From Sarocladium kiliense (Eukaryota > Ascomycota > Sordariomycetes > Hypocreales > Sarocladiaceae): a DNA stretch of 64,000 nt. Location: contig JAUZTG010000012.1 of assembly GCA_030734395.1 (NCBI GenBank), positions 930,001 to 994,000 on the forward strand. The letters run 5' to 3'. A model generated the notes under the pieces. That model worked only from the letters and a program-made list of their open reading frames with translations, did not search any database and was not told where the DNA came from. This document shows positions 31,929 through 44,350 of the stretch, piece by piece. The position numbers were made by a program, and so were the translations under genes. Numbering within the stretch: the stretch's first letter is position 1; every line of letters starts with the position of its first letter.

Positions 31929-34601
31929 ATGCCTGCTTCTGACAGGAATCCACAAACTCTCTACGACAAGGTGCTGTCCGCCCATGTCGTAGACGAGAAG
32001 CTCGATGGCACAATCCTGCTCTACATTGGTAAGATTGCATCCTGCACATTGCCCCTCCCCCGCTCGGCCCTGGCCGAGCTGTCCGTCGACGTCAGTTCAG
32101 TGCCCCTCGTGGAGCCCTTTTTTGCTGACATCGCAACCACAGACAGGCATCTGGTCCACGAAGTGACATCACCGGTACGCTCGCTTGCTCTTCCTCTCTA
32201 CAGCATTTCCTCAGTCGATATCACGCGTCCTCCGGCGTTTGGGAAACACGGGAGACTAAGGCTTACATGTATGGTTCGTTCGCTAACTTGGGGGGGGGTT
32301 TTAGCAAGCGTTCGAGGGTCTGCGCAACGCTGGCCGTAAAGTCCGCCGCCCAGACTGCACTCTGGCCACTACCGATCACGTACGTCGTCGCACTTTGAAC
32401 ACAAGCGCTGCACCCGAGCCTTGCGTCTCTAGCACAAAGACTGCACTCTCAGTACTAACACCTCGCAGAATGTCCCTACAACCTCCCGGAAAGCCCTCAA
32501 GGACATTGCCTCCTTTATCGAGGAGGATGACTCTCGCACCCAGTGCGTGACCCTCGAGGAGAACGTCAAGGATTTTGGCCTCACCTACTTCGGCCTCGGT
32601 GACAAGCGTCAAGGCATCGTCCACGTTATCGGACCTGAGCAGGGCTTCACTCTGCCCGGCACCACTGTCGTCTGCGGTGACAGCCACACTTCCACCCACG
32701 GCGCTTTCGGTGCCCTCGCTTTCGGTATCGGCACAAGTGAAGTCGAGCACGTTCTCGCTACACAATGTCTGATCACCAAGCGCAGCAAAAACATGCGCAT
32801 TCAGGTTGATGGTGAGCTGGCTCCTGGTGTCAGCTCCAAGGATATCGTTCTGCACGCGATCGGACAGATCGGTACCGCTGGTGGTACTGGAGCAGTTATT
32901 GAGTTCTGCGGTTCTGTGATCCGCAGTCTGAGCATGGAGGCTCGTATGTCCATCTGCAACATGTCCATCGAGGGTGGTGCCCGTGCTGGCATGGTCGCTC
33001 CTGATGAGGTTACCTTCGAGTACCTCAAGGGCCGTCCCCTTGCCCCCAAGGTTGGCTCTGAGGAGTGGGACCGCGCGATCGCCTACTGGACTTCTCTGCA
33101 GTCCGATCCAGATGCTAAGTACGACATCGACGTCTTCATCGACGCAAAGGACATTGTTCCTACTGTCACTTGGGGAACCAGCCCCGAGGACGTTATCCCC
33201 ATTACGGGCAGCGTCCCTGACCCCGAGACCTTCTCAACGGAGGCGAAGAAGGCCACCGGCCGGCGAATGCTGGAATACATGGGCCTGACCGCCGGTACCC
33301 CTATGGAGGATATCACCGTCGACAAGGTCTTCATTGGCTCTTGCACAAACTCAAGAATCGAGGATATCCGCGCCGCCGCCAACGTCGTTAAGGGCAAGAA
33401 GATTGCGGCCAACATCAAGCGCGCCATGGTCGTCCCCGGCTCTGGCCTCGTCAAGAAGCAGGCCGAGAATGAGGGTCTTGACCAGATCTTCGTGGATGCC
33501 GGTTTCGAGTGGAGAGAAGCTGGCTGCAGTATGTGCCTGGGCATGAACCCTGATATCCTGGCTCCTAAGGAGCGCTGCGCAAGTACATCAAACCGTAACT
33601 TTGAGGGTCGTCAAGGTGCTGGTGGCAGGACACATCTCATGTCGCCAGTCATGGCCGCTGCCGCCGCGATTGTTGGCAAGCTCGCCGATGTGCGCAAGCT
33701 CTCACAATATTCCGCCAGCCCGCACGTTGAGGCTCAGATCACCCCTGCCGGCAAGCCCCATGTCGACGAAAGAGTGGAGGACTCCGCTGGGGAGCGCGAG
33801 GCTATCGCTGACCAGCCCGAGGACTCAGAACCTCACACCAACACCTCTGCTGCCGCTGCCGCTGGCTCCTCCGGCGGTGCTGGCCTACCCAAGTTCCTGA
33901 GCCTCAAGGGCATCGCCGCACCCCTGGACAAGGCCAACGTTGACACTGACGCCATCATCCCCAAGCAATTCCTTAAGACCATCAAGCGCACCGGCCTCGG
34001 CAGCGCCGCCTTCCACGCCTGGCGCTACAACGAGGATGGATCCGAGAACCCCTCCTTCGTCCTGAACCAGGAGCCGTACCGCCATGCAAACATCATGGTC
34101 TGCACTGGCCCTAACTTCGGCTGCGGTAGCTCCCGTGAGCACGCCCCTTGGGCTCTCCTCGACTTCGGCATCAAGTGTGTCATCGCTCCGTCTTTCGCCG
34201 ACATCTTCTTCAACAACACCTTCAAGAACGGCATGCTGCCCTTGAAGATCGATAACAAGAACGATCTCGAGGCCATCGCCGCCGAGGCCCACGCCGGTCG
34301 TGAGATCGAAGTCGACCTCCCCAACCAGGTAATCAAGAACGCCGCCGGCGACAAGATCTGCAGCTTCGAGGTTGAGGAGTTCCGCAAGCACTGCCTCGTC
34401 AATGGCCTCGATGATATCGGCCTGACTATGCAGATGGAGGACAAGATCGCCGACTTTGAGAAGCAAATGTCGATCAAGACCCCGTGGCTGGATGGCACTG
34501 GCTATCTGAGGAGAGGAAAGGATGGCAGGCTGGCGGCCAAGGCTGTGCCGGTCCCGAAGACGAACCGTGGGGAGGAGAAGAAGGAGCCGCTGGAGTGGTA
34601 A
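31929..34601 (+). CDS. leu1: 3-isopropylmalate dehydratase Leu1
   Basis: This four-exon gene (31929-32028, 32143-32174, 32305-32379, 32469-34601) encodes 779 residues. It isomerises 2- to 3-isopropylmalate in leucine synthesis, using a 4Fe-4S cluster. The LeuC-like half contains CGDSHTSTHGAFGALAFGIGTSEV and the three cluster cysteines at residues 361 (GSCTNSR), 422 and 425 (CSMCLGMNPD). A roughly 60-residue Ala/Ser/Glu-rich linker joins the LeuD-like half with DKANVDTDAIIPKQFLK and NFGCGSSREHAPWAL. Exon 2 is only 32 nt. The intron before exon 3 has a run of nine or more Gs shortly before its TTTTAG acceptor. Length and domain order are normal for fungal Leu1. Confidence 0.95.
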
Positions 34602-34870
34602 GAGGACAACTCAAGTAAGGAAAAGGGATATTAGGAAGATGTGTGTTCTCGGTGAGAAAAAGCCTGGGTGGTCAACTTTTGGCAGTGGCATTATTAGCAT
34701 GATTGATAACGAACCCCCTATTTTCAGTTCAATCGAAGATTCCGAGAAGCAAGATCATAGTCTGCTTCATTCAAAGTTGTCTGCTGTCCCTGTTGCATTT
34801 CTCGTGATCCCACGTCCAGCTCTTAGGAGACCTGCTCCAGACTTACACCAATAGCACCCACCGATTAAAC

Positions 34871-35947
34871 TCAGTACCGCAGCATGCCAACATAAATCAC
34901 AAACCCATCCTCAACCCTCAACCCTTTAGGGAGTATCTCATCCGGCACACGCCAGGCCTGGAACTTCCCCATGAAAGCCGTTAGCCAAGCCTCAAACACC
35001 GTATCATCCCTCAACTGCTGCGCAACAATACAAGCCGTTGGCTCACCTCCCCCTTCTTTTCTCAGCATACATGCTTCCGCACAGGTTTGTACCAAAGGCT
35101 CTATCAAAGTCTCGTTGTACACGCAATCACATGCGAGGACGAGGTCGAATCCTTCGTCTCCCACTGAACCCGTGACGGTATCGGTTTCCCAGTCTAAAGC
35201 TTTGAACTGGATATCACACCCATAGGCAGGCGAGGAGGGTGCTTCTGGAGCCGCGGCGGCGGCGGCGGCAGCAGCAGCACGAGCTGCTCTCCCCCCTCTA
35301 GCGACACGTTTTGGTGGTTGAAGATGGTGTTCGTTCTCAGAAAGGTTGCGTGCAATGAAGCGCGAAACGTAGGGCTGGTCGGTGAGGATGTAGCGGCGTG
35401 TTACCGGAGCAGGAGCTGTGGCACCGCTTGTGGCAACGGCGTACAGGGATGCGAGGGCGAGAGCGTTGAGAGGACTTATCCCACAGCCAAGTTCGAGCAC
35501 GGATGATGGAGGGGGGAGGAAGTCAAGGGCAGAGGGAGAGGAGATCCAGGATGCAAAGAGAGGGGTGATAGCCCATAGGACTTCACGAATCCCAAACGAA
35601 CATCAGCATCTTGAACACACGAAGACATCAGAAGGAGGAGGATGGACTTACCAGCGCCCGTAGTTCCGCCTGCTCGTGAAGAGGACAGAATGGATGGAGA
35701 TTGGTGGATCGTGTAGTCCTTGTCCCTGACGGTGACGTCGACAGAGGAGGCTTTTGGGTCAATGAAGCCGAGAGAATGGGTTGTGCGTGGTCTCGAGTAT
35801 AAGATGAAAGTTTCTATTTATCACGTAGCTTAGCTGACAGGAACATCAGCAGAGGGAGCGATAAAACATGAGAGACTCGTCGCTACCTTCTTCATGGTCT
35901 GTGACGGGGTCGCCAAGGTTGGCTGTGAAGCTTCCTGGCAGTGTCAT
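34871..35947 (-). CDS. rkm5: Protein-lysine N-methyltransferase, Rkm5-like (methyltransferase 16 family)
   Basis: This three-exon gene (35947-35887, 35813-35652, 35580-34871) encodes 310 residues. The SAM-binding motif I is VLELGCGISPLNALALAS. Motif post-I is RRYILTDQPYVSRFIARNL. The family DxxY-type motif appears as DLVLACDCVYNETLIEPLVQTC. This last sequence and the N-terminal VLWAITPLFASWI region fit Rkm5, which methylates a lysine of ribosomal protein L1 in yeast. A related METTL21-type target is the main alternative. A run of about ten Ala residues (encoded near 35257-35285) interrupts the fold after motif II. The gene converges with LEU1 (269 bp between stops). Confidence 0.82.
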
Positions 35948-36757
35948 GATGGCTATGACTGGTTGAAGAGTGTGAGATACATAAGAGCCGGGGTTATTGT
36001 TCGTGTATAAAAGGGGATTGTTGAAGCGGGATGGTCCCAGCAGTTCATGAAAGATGGGATAAAAGCTCTTGAAACTGAGACTTTGTTATCTGAGAATATG
36101 TGGGTACTTGTTACCTGGAGTTCCCAGAGTTGATGGCGCGCGGATGACTTGCCAATTGACAACGCTTAAATGGCACGATAGTGTAGCAGGACGAGATATT
36201 TTGAAAATGAGTGCTCTTCAATCGTCATTTGGTGGATAGCAGTGTGCTAGAATACAGGCCCAAACGATGGCTGCAATTTCAGGAGCTGAACACGATGCAC
36301 CATCGGATTTGCTAGCCTGGATGCAAACAATATCGCGTCAACTCGCAGTATGTCTTTATATCTTTGCATTACTGTCGTTTCTCTTTCATCTTTCATAAGA
36401 ACCTCCTCTCCGGATCCCCGTCCTCACTTCGTCCTCACTCCGTCCTCACTCAGTCCCGTTTCCTCCCTTAGAGGCGGCACATAACCCTCCTGGTGCTTCC
36501 GGACCTCCCTCATGAAAGTTCTGCCGCTGCTCTCCTCGCTTTCGTCTTTATTTGGATTTACTTTGAATAACTTTTCTTGCTCTCTCTTCTTCGGTCAAAC
36601 GGGAAATGCCGGACAATGTGTGGGCGGACAAGGGGGGTTGAGTTGTCGATGATGACATTCGGGGGAAAAAAAAACACAGGAAACCGATTGGCCAAACCGC
36701 GAACACCAGACTAAACAAGGGCCAAAGGAATGAGAACGGGAGGAGGGAACCGTGCTT
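35948..36757. other. Intergenic, 810 bp
   Basis: This is the RKM5 promoter and the NCS1 3' flank. It includes three 11-bp tandem copies at 36419-36451 and an A-run near 36666. No gene is supported. Confidence 0.55.
36419..36451 (+). repeat. 11-bp tandem repeat, three copies
   Basis: Three adjacent copies of CGTCCTCACTY are present; the second and third are identical and the first differs at its last base. They lie in non-coding DNA 3' of NCS1. Confidence 0.9.
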
Positions 36758-37778
36758 TTACACAAGCCCGTCGTATAAGGATAGCGCAGAGACGATGGTC
36801 TCGTCTCGCTTGCTGCCCTCCTTGAACTCCTCCATGTCCAGGCTGCCATTCTCGTCCTTGTCCATCATGCGGAAGATCTTCTTGACGCGCTTCTCGGGGG
36901 TGTCCTCGTCCTCGGGGAGCTTGACCATTGAGCCGACCTATAACAATAAAAGTTAGCAAAGGTTCTTCTCCCGCTCCACCAATTCCTGCACACTGGGCTG
37001 GGGGGACAGGAGCCATACCATCTTGTAGATCGCCTCAACGATCTGTAGCATCTCATCGTAGCTGATCTTGCCATCTCCGTCAATGTCATATAACTGGAAC
37101 GCCCAGTCGAGCTTGTCTTCCATCTTGCCGCGACTCGTGACGCTCAAAGCGCAAATGAACTCCTTGAAGTCTATAGTCCCGGACTTGTCGGCGTCGAAAA
37201 CATTAAAGACATAGTCGGCGAAGGAACTCGGGTCGCCAAAGGGGAAGAACTGGCGGTAGATCTTCTGGAACTCCTCCTTGGTAAGGGTGCCGGAAGGGCA
37301 ATCCTTTAGGAAACCTACGAAACAACACCGGTTAGCGATCAGGGCACCTCGCTTGACAATGAAGCTCGACTCACCCTTATACCACTGCTGCAGCTCCTTC
37401 TTATCGAAATGCGTCGACTTCTGGAGCTCAGCCAGCTGTTCCTGGGAGAGTTTTGACTGCCTAGATGCGCATCAGGTCAGCTGATGGGATCCTGCAAAAC
37501 ACCTGGTCGCCTGCACACCAATGGCCCTGATCCCGAAGTCAAAAGTCCGTCTGGCAGCCAAGCGCACATCCCCAACCATCCAAGCCCATTCCCTCGTCAT
37601 GCGCAACTCCGTCGGAGATTTTGATCGCAAGAAGGGCCTCAGACATGTGGCGGAGGGGCGGCTTGCGTCATTTGGCTGGGCTTGCGAGGGGTGCGGAGTT
37701 TCGAGTCCCGGGAGGGAGAGGCCATTGATCTGGGTGACGAAGGGACGGGCATTTGGAGGAGACTCACGATTTGCCCAT
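36758..37778 (-). CDS. ncs1: Neuronal calcium sensor-1 / frequenin homologue
   Basis: This four-exon gene encodes 190 residues, exactly the NCS-1 length. Exons, in order of translation, are 37778-37768, 37460-37375, 37314-37019 and 36937-36758. The N-terminus MGKSQSKLS has Gly2 and Ser6, a myristoylation signal. Three canonical EF loops follow: DADKSGTIDFKEF, DIDGDGKISYDEM and DKDENGSLDMEEF. The first EF hand (KDCPSGTLTKEEF) is degenerate, as in all NCS proteins. Fungal NCS-1 activates the PI 4-kinase Pik1 and affects calcium tolerance and growth. Exon 1 is only 11 nt and is followed by a 307-bp intron, much longer than the others in the window. Confidence 0.95.
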
Positions 37779-39602
37779 GGTCGCTGGACTTGTGCGCTCC
37801 GTGCAAAAGAATGAACGAAGTTGCAGGTGTTGTTAAGAAGGGAGAGATGGGCGAAGAAGGTAGCAGGGGAGCAGGAAATCAGTAGGGTCGCGCGCGATGC
37901 GGGGTGTCGCCAGTAGGTGGTGGGCGTTGGGTCAGGGACAGGACTGGGTTACAGATGTTGCGGTGGTGTCAATGTCGCTGTCGTTGGGTGAGTGTGGATG
38001 CGAAAACGAAAGCTGAGTGAGATGCAAGAAGGAATAGAGGCCAAAAACGAAGCAGAAGGAAGAATCAGGCTGCGTCAGTGGTTGTCGTTGTCGGATGATG
38101 CGGCTTCGGAGGGAATGGTAGGCAGGCGGCGTGTTATGGGGGCAGAGTTCAGTGCTGTGGTCTCGAATCGTGGAGACGGAACAGAAGGCGTGGCAGTGAT
38201 TGGAGACTGGACTCGAGCCAGGGAGAGGGGCGAACGGCTTAAAACAGGGCTGCGGGTCGATGCAAGAGATTTGGGTTCGGTTGGTAATAAGATGACGCTG
38301 GATCTCGACTTGGCATAAGGGTGAAGATGATGATGCCAAATAGTGATGAATCAGAAGAGAGGGTGAAGGAGAGGAGCTGCTGCCGCAGATGGACACGATG
38401 ATGAGGAGGAGAAGGAGGAGGAGCAGGAGCAGCCAGGATGCGAGATAGGTAGATGGGTGACAGAGAGGGAGGAGGAGGAGGAGGATGGGGAGGAGGGTGT
38501 GGCAGCTGGGCGCTTAAGGAACCAGACAGAACTGGCGACGCAGGTTGAAGCGATGGATGCAGTGATTGGTGATTCAAGGGCAGAGACTGCGAGTGAGAGA
38601 GAGGCCTCAACAGTCACACACACTCGATGACAACTTGACTAATAAGGTCTGCTCTGCTATGCTAGGCAGAGGCGAGTAGACTACATGTACAGCTTCATCG
38701 AAGGAGGGATGATGGGTCGAACTGAGGCAGTGCTTGTTGCTCCACAAGCGAATCTGCATCTACATCTGATACCTGGACCGCCCTAAGGTAAGGAAAGGTC
38801 TTTGCGACGGACTAGTAGGGGACATAAACGCGAATGCGACAGGCGACGGGGTACATTGTGGAATCGTTGCCTGAATGAGAAGGTATCTTACCTTACCTTG
38901 CCTTACGATCATCCCTCAAAATGACATGCTGCCAGATCTCACATGCAACATTACAGACAAAACACAATCTAGTGCTTCTGATCACCGCCCATGTGGTTGG
39001 TACCTGGCAGAGGGAGCAGCAAGAGCCGCATCTGTGCCCAGTCTCCCGGCGGCCTCCCTCTAGTGATGGTGGTGAGGTACAGGCACTGCACTGCACCTTG
39101 CTAGTAGCGACCGCCAGTAACCTCAGCCAAGCATCGCAGGCACATGTATCCTGGCGATCACTTTCGTCAAACAAAGAGGCGACGAGGAAAAAACAAGCTT
39201 TTGACATCCCAACGCCTCCTTCCTCTTTGAAGGGGCCACACCCCCCCCTCATGACCAAAGCCAAGGGCAACTTCAGATCCATTTCGCCGTGCACAGCCAC
39301 TCCGATAGCTCGGTAGAGTTGAGGTTATCCTAGAGGTTTTGTACCTGTTAGTGACTTGCGTTAGTGCCAGGGGCGGAGCGTTAGTGGGGGGCCCTTTGTG
39401 GGTTTGAGAGCTTCGTACACTTTTGGCCACCGTCTGAAACGGCTGAGGCCACCGTGGGATACCTTACTCAGTAGACACACCGTACGAGATGCCGTATCTG
39501 ATCTTTCATGACTGCTGCCTCCAGCTTCATCATTTCTTCTGAACTTCAGAGATGTATGTACCGTGCTACTCCCTCATACGCTCGCCAGTAGGGGCTTTCC
39601 TC
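37779..39602. other. NCS1 upstream region, 1.8 kb
   Basis: This is the NCS1 promoter and leader, and the 3' flank of the hemerythrin gene. It contains a purine-rich GGA tract at 38393-38500 and short AAGGTA/CTTACC-type motifs near 38880-38905. Open frames here are low-complexity shadows of the purine tract. Confidence 0.5.
38393..38500 (+). repeat. Imperfect purine-rich (GGA/GAG) tract
   Basis: About 100 bases are dominated by GGA and GAG triplets on the plus strand, with the purest part at 38468-38484. It lies 600-700 bp upstream of the NCS1 start. Such mirror-like polypurine tracts can form triplex DNA, but that is inference. Confidence 0.7.
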
Positions 39603-40552
39603 TCAGGCCTCCTCAGCAAACGGCAGCTCCTGAGGCATCGAGTTCCCATCACACCCTGCGAACCGCCACCAGCTCGCCCTCGTCCTGCAGAAGACCCATC
39701 GAATCCCCAGGAGGACGATCCACGGCACAGGAGGAAAGTTGGCAAACGTCCCATCCTCGAATGACTTGTCGTGCAGCTGCAGCACCAACGGGAACAAATC
39801 GGTCTATCACCATGAGAGGTCAGCACAATCTACTCCTTGATGGCAGACAAGCTTCAAGAAAGACTCACCCGATACCATGACTGCTTCATATCCCGACTCG
39901 CTGAGTTCGAAACCACCTCCTCGAATATCGGCATCCAATCCACGCTCTCCTCAAACCTCCCCAACCCAACCAAAACATCAATCTCCCTATCCAAATGCCC
40001 ATGCACAACCGGCATAACCTCATCCACAATCCCCCTCAGCTTCTCACCATCAAACTCCTCATCCCCCCCCATCACGCTTTTCAAGTACTCATCATACTTC
40101 TTCAACCCAGCATCAAACTCCCGATGCTCAGCTTGTGGACCCTCCATCAGCTTTGGATCCCCTGCTGCGGCTGCTAGACGGGGGAAGAGCTCCGTTTCCT
40201 CGAGGTCGTGGTGGTGATGCAAGGTTCGGGACCATTGGAGGGCGAAGCCAGCAAAGTCGAGTTTGTCTTGCGGGGTGCCTTCGTTGGACACACGGACTGC
40301 CTGGCGATGGACGCAGTTGATGCCTCGGATCAGGAGGTTGTGGACCAGTATCATTTCTCTGGCCATTGCTTGGGCACCAGTGAGCTTGTCGCCTTTCTGT
40401 TGTGCTCGTGATTAGTGTTTGTGATTTGAAGTGAAGATGTACGATGTCCTGGATAATCGCTGTGGCTGGTGACGAACCTGCTCTCCCACTCTCGACGCGC
40501 TGATGAGCTCATACGGCCCATCGCACCACAGCTTCTTCTTCTCACTCATCAT
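39603..40552 (-). CDS. Hemerythrin-like (HHE domain) protein
   Basis: This three-exon gene (40552-40478, 40396-39869, 39803-39603) encodes 267 residues. Residues 35-185 form a four-helix HHE bundle with likely metal ligands in MILVHNLLIRGINCVH, WSRTLHHHHDLEETELFP, EHREFDAGLKKYDEYL and VVHGHLDREI. The His/Glu spacing fits a di-iron or oxygen/NO-responsive cation-binding site. After the bundle comes a hydrophobic tail with two Trp-rich clusters (VPWIVLLGIRWVF and RASWWRFAGC), common in fungal members. Two ATGs are adjacent at 40552 and 40549; either may start translation. The physiological role is unknown for most fungal homologues. Confidence 0.85.
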
Positions 40553-41589
40553 GTCGAAGGCCTACAATACCGCACTGAGTATTGTTTCTGGTTCCGTTTC
40601 TCGGCTAATCCGTCGAAATTCTTCAACAACAAACACTCAGGAGCGAAGAGAACAGAGTACAAGAAAGCCAACCGTGCCACGTAGTTGCAGATGCCAGAAG
40701 CGAAACAGCAGAACACGAGCCCTTCGAGTCAGAGGGGCATTTCAATGTTTATAAACCCTATCTATCCCCATCGTCCGTGCCGCATCGCACGCCTACCTAA
40801 ACCCGGCCAAGCTTCGTCGGCGGATCTATCCCTTTCTTAGCACCAGCCGATCTAACCAGTGCATCCCATGCACGAGGATCCAGACCTGGGTAGAACCCCA
40901 GCCTTGTAAGCTGCCCAGAGCTATACCGACGTGGAGATATGAGCGCAAAAGGCAACAACTTTCAGCCCTTCAATGTGAGATTAACTTGGTCTCTTCCCTC
41001 CTCGGTCGTCAGATACCCGCGCGCGCAATTCTGGTTTGTAATGCTAGAACAAAGCGCTATGATAGGGCGAACGGTTGTTCGGCGGGGATGATCCTAGAGA
41101 GGATCCAAAGTCATGCAACGGCCAAGTCCTAGTGCTGACGTTCCCCGGCTGGTCATTTCACAGCGCGCCGAGACACGCCAGTGGTCAGCTCCAACAAGTC
41201 TATCCCGAGAGTAAGGCACCTGTTGGGAAGAAGGGTTTGTGGAGGGGTCTGAACTGTACCTCAATCAATGCCTGCATTGCAACATCACATCCTAGTGCAG
41301 GACAACAACACCATAGAGCAGTCGCACATGAAGGTTCCAACATGATATATGTATGATGCAAAGAACATATGGCCTATAGAGTGCTGCCATCTTCCTACCC
41401 TCCCAACGCCCAATGTATACCGAAACAAGACGAACGGTCGCAACATGCCCAGCTTCACCTAACACCAATGATATTCTGCCTGTCCTTGCACGACCTCGGA
41501 ACTACCGAGGCGTCTCATCACGTCTCAAGATTCTCATGCCGTTCGTAACTACAGCGCCCAAGCGCCTTGCAAATGCGGTTTTGTGTCGT
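40553..41589. other. Intergenic, 1.0 kb
   Basis: This is the promoter of the hemerythrin gene and the 3' flank of CDC45. I see no gene, repeat or RNA feature that I can support. Confidence 0.5.
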
Positions 41590-44272
41590 TCAACCCACGA
41601 CCGCCTTCATGCTCAGACTTTCCAGGAACCCTCCCAGATCCTCCTTTTTCACCTCCACCACGCTGTGTTCGAAGCTGTCGATCCGTACCCGCGCACTTGT
41701 TTCTGCAACCACCTCTTGAAACGCAGTTCCGAACCTGTTCAGACCATAACCTTTACCACGCTCCTCCTCTCCCTCAGACTCTTCGTCTGAGTCGGAGCCA
41801 TCGGAGGCTTCAGATTCTGTCTCCAGCTCATCATCGTCATCCTCACCAGCTGCTTGCTTGGCTGCTCGCTTCTCCTCCCTGATCTTCTCCTTGGCAAGAC
41901 GCTGTGCCTCTTTCTTCTTGTCCTTAGCTTCGCGCTCCGTTTGTCGTCGTTTTGCTGCTTCCCTGTCCATGAATTTGGTGTCAGGGCCACCTCCACCTCC
42001 AGTGCCGACTACAACATAGACACCTCGCTTCTCATTCAGGCTGGCCACTACTAAGGGCGTACCACGCCCGCCGTGTGATAATTTGCCATGTGAGTCCCTC
42101 TCCTGTTCTGCAAGTGCTTCGCCGATCCACAAGGATAGCTTCGTCAGAGCGGCGGGGTGTGTGAAGAGGGCAACATCAGGGCCATCCTTGACAACACACA
42201 AACGGAACGCGCGTAAGTGTTTGATCTGCTTCTTGTTGATGAGTGAAGTGCCGGTCCGATAGATAGCTCGGTGGAGGAACTGTGCTGTGCTCAACCCAGC
42301 CTTTAGCGAGTCGATGCTGTAAACAGTCAGTATTTGAAAGGGTTTCAATGGAAAGGGGGACATACTTCTCTAACGCGTCATAGGCTTCCCAGAAGCGGCT
42401 GACGAATTCTTCTCCCTGAGCAGCATACTCAGCCTCTTCCTCTTGTTCCTGCGTCACCTGACTGGCTCCCGCAAAGCCAGAATCAGCAACTTGAGCGTGT
42501 TTTCCGACTTCTAGCAGCGCGCCAATCACGACACCAACATCTTGTGCGCTCAGCGTAGCTCTCCATCCCCAGCTACGGACGAAGCCCCAGCCATCTTTGG
42601 CCCCGGCACGATCTCGACCATCTGTATCGACAGAGGGAACCATCTCATCAAGATTGTAGAGAGAACCATACTTCAGTAGCTTGGCCCTTAATTCCCGCTT
42701 GAGCATCATATCCATGTGCGTGTAGCTCTGCTTGCACTGTGCCAAGCTCACACCCATTTTGGCAAGAAGCTTGTGCAAGCGCTTGATCCCTGTCTCGCTC
42801 CATGTCTTCAGACGCGAGAACAGATAAGGTGAGTGAAGCATACTGTCATAAAGGCTCCAGTGCCGGATCAGAAGGAATCTTGGTTCCGGGGAAAGCCGAA
42901 TGCCGGTGTCTTCGGGGTTGCGTGCGGTTGTTGGAATGACTCCTGTATTCTCGAGTGCGAGACGGCCGTTTGTGACTTCGGGAGGGTTCAACCTCCTGAC
43001 TTCATCTCGCAATAACTGACGGATCCTCGCGCCTCGAACGCCCATCCAGCCTCCAAGTCCGCCTTTGTCGCCAGTCCGCACCGGTGCAGCAACGCCTGCT
43101 GATGAGCGACCATACAGTTCCATGGAGCTCACCCCAACTATCGTCAGCCATAGAAGATCATTGTCTTCTCGGCCAAGCTCCGACGCAAGTGAGTACATCA
43201 TCGATGAGATGGGTTCCGAGAACGAGGCCCCCATTTGGTAGTACCTGTGCAGAACGGCCTCATTTTTCCGCCGGAGACGAAGGAGCCGTCTTCTGAGGAC
43301 TCGTGCAGATGGCGCAGGCGGCGGTTGAGCTCCGGAAGGAGGCTCTATTGGATCACTTGATAGCCCAACTTCTGGCCCGCGTAATGAAATCAGCCCCCTT
43401 TGGGCAGGGCGACGAGGGGAGTCTGCAATCGGTGTAGACTGTGAATTGTTAGCGGCCAAGTCCAAATCACAAGACTCAGCTGTACCTACAGAGTTGCTCC
43501 TCCTCCTTTGAGCGGGCCTATCCTCCTCATCGCTCGACTCGCCGTCTAAGTCATCAGACCAACTCTTTCGCTTCTGCCCTGCTCGGGCAGGCTCCTCAGA
43601 TGTGGCAGCCAGGTCATCCGCGTCTGAGTCGTCTTCCTCATCGCTGTATCCCAGATCCTCCTGGTCGTCATCAAGCTCTGGCATATCCAGGAGGGCCAAG
43701 TATGCCTCTTTCTCCTGTGACAACTCTTCTTCAATATCACCGTCGTCAAAGACCACAATCCCACCCTGACCAGGCTTGTACGACCTCTCAATCTGTCCTC
43801 CAGTCACGCCAGCGGGTATCCGTGACTGATACGAGCCTGGCTCATCGGCCGCTACGTGGAGTGGGAAACCACCGAAGACATTGCCCAGGTTCCAGGGACG
43901 GTGCGAGTCCACAATCCAAACTTCAACGCCACTGTATGGGGTATCCTCACCGTCAGTCTCCAGACCAAGCAGCGGACCGAGATCAACCATGCCACCAACA
44001 CCAAGGCAGACGACAACGCCACCACTGCCGCCCTGAGACTCCATCATCGGCGCTACCAGGTCCTTGCCAGCCTTCTCAAGGTCGGTATACCCCGCAACGG
44101 GGTGAATCTTGTGCGGGATGTAGTCATGTTTAAGAAGCCTGGTGAGGATGCGGCAGGCGCAGAGTGCATCGGGTTCGAGAGCAACAAGGATGAGGACGGG
44201 TGGTGAGAGAGGGTGCCGGGTGGTCTGGAGGTGGGTATAGAGTTTCGATATCAAAGAACGCTGTAGATACAT
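41590..44272 (-). CDS. cdc45: DNA replication initiation factor Cdc45
   Basis: This two-exon gene (44272-42366 and 42316-41590) encodes 877 residues. The N-terminal DHH-like fold starts MYLQRSLISKLYTHLQ and contains LILVALEPDALCACRILTRLLKHDYIPHKIHPVAGY, then VWIVDSHRPWNLGNVF. A central acidic region (residues 190-260, DDDQEDLGYSDEEDDSDADD) is typical of Cdc45. The helical part carries LRLRRKNEAVLHRYYQMGASFSEPISSMMYSLA and LLIRHWSLYDSMLHSPYLFSRL. The C-terminal portion has a Lys/Glu-rich helix and a second acidic patch. Cdc45 joins Mcm2-7 and GINS in the CMG helicase. The single intron splits an Asn codon. ACGCG motifs lie upstream (separate entry). Confidence 0.94.
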
Positions 44273-44288
44273 GTTGTTGGCAATCTAC

Positions 44289-44294
44289 ACGCGT
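44289..44294. promoter_or_regulatory. ACGCGT (MluI cell-cycle box) next to CDC45 start
   Basis: A perfect palindromic ACGCGT lies 17 bases upstream of the CDC45 ATG. Further ACGCG cores are at 44619-44624, 44640-44645 and 44669-44674. MBF (Mbp1-Swi6) binds ACGCGT to activate G1/S genes, and yeast CDC45 is such a gene. Function here is inferred. The site nearest the ATG may be within the leader. Confidence 0.5.
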
Positions 44295-44350
44295 CGTAGA
44301 GGCTGTAGGCTTTCGAATGCATGGAGGAGTGTCAATCAGAAAGGTGGGAG

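Noticed and set aside
37695..37725. Second T-loop-like motif GAGTTTCGAGTCCCGG
   Set aside because: No cloverleaf can be built around it; it falls within the long first intron of NCS1.
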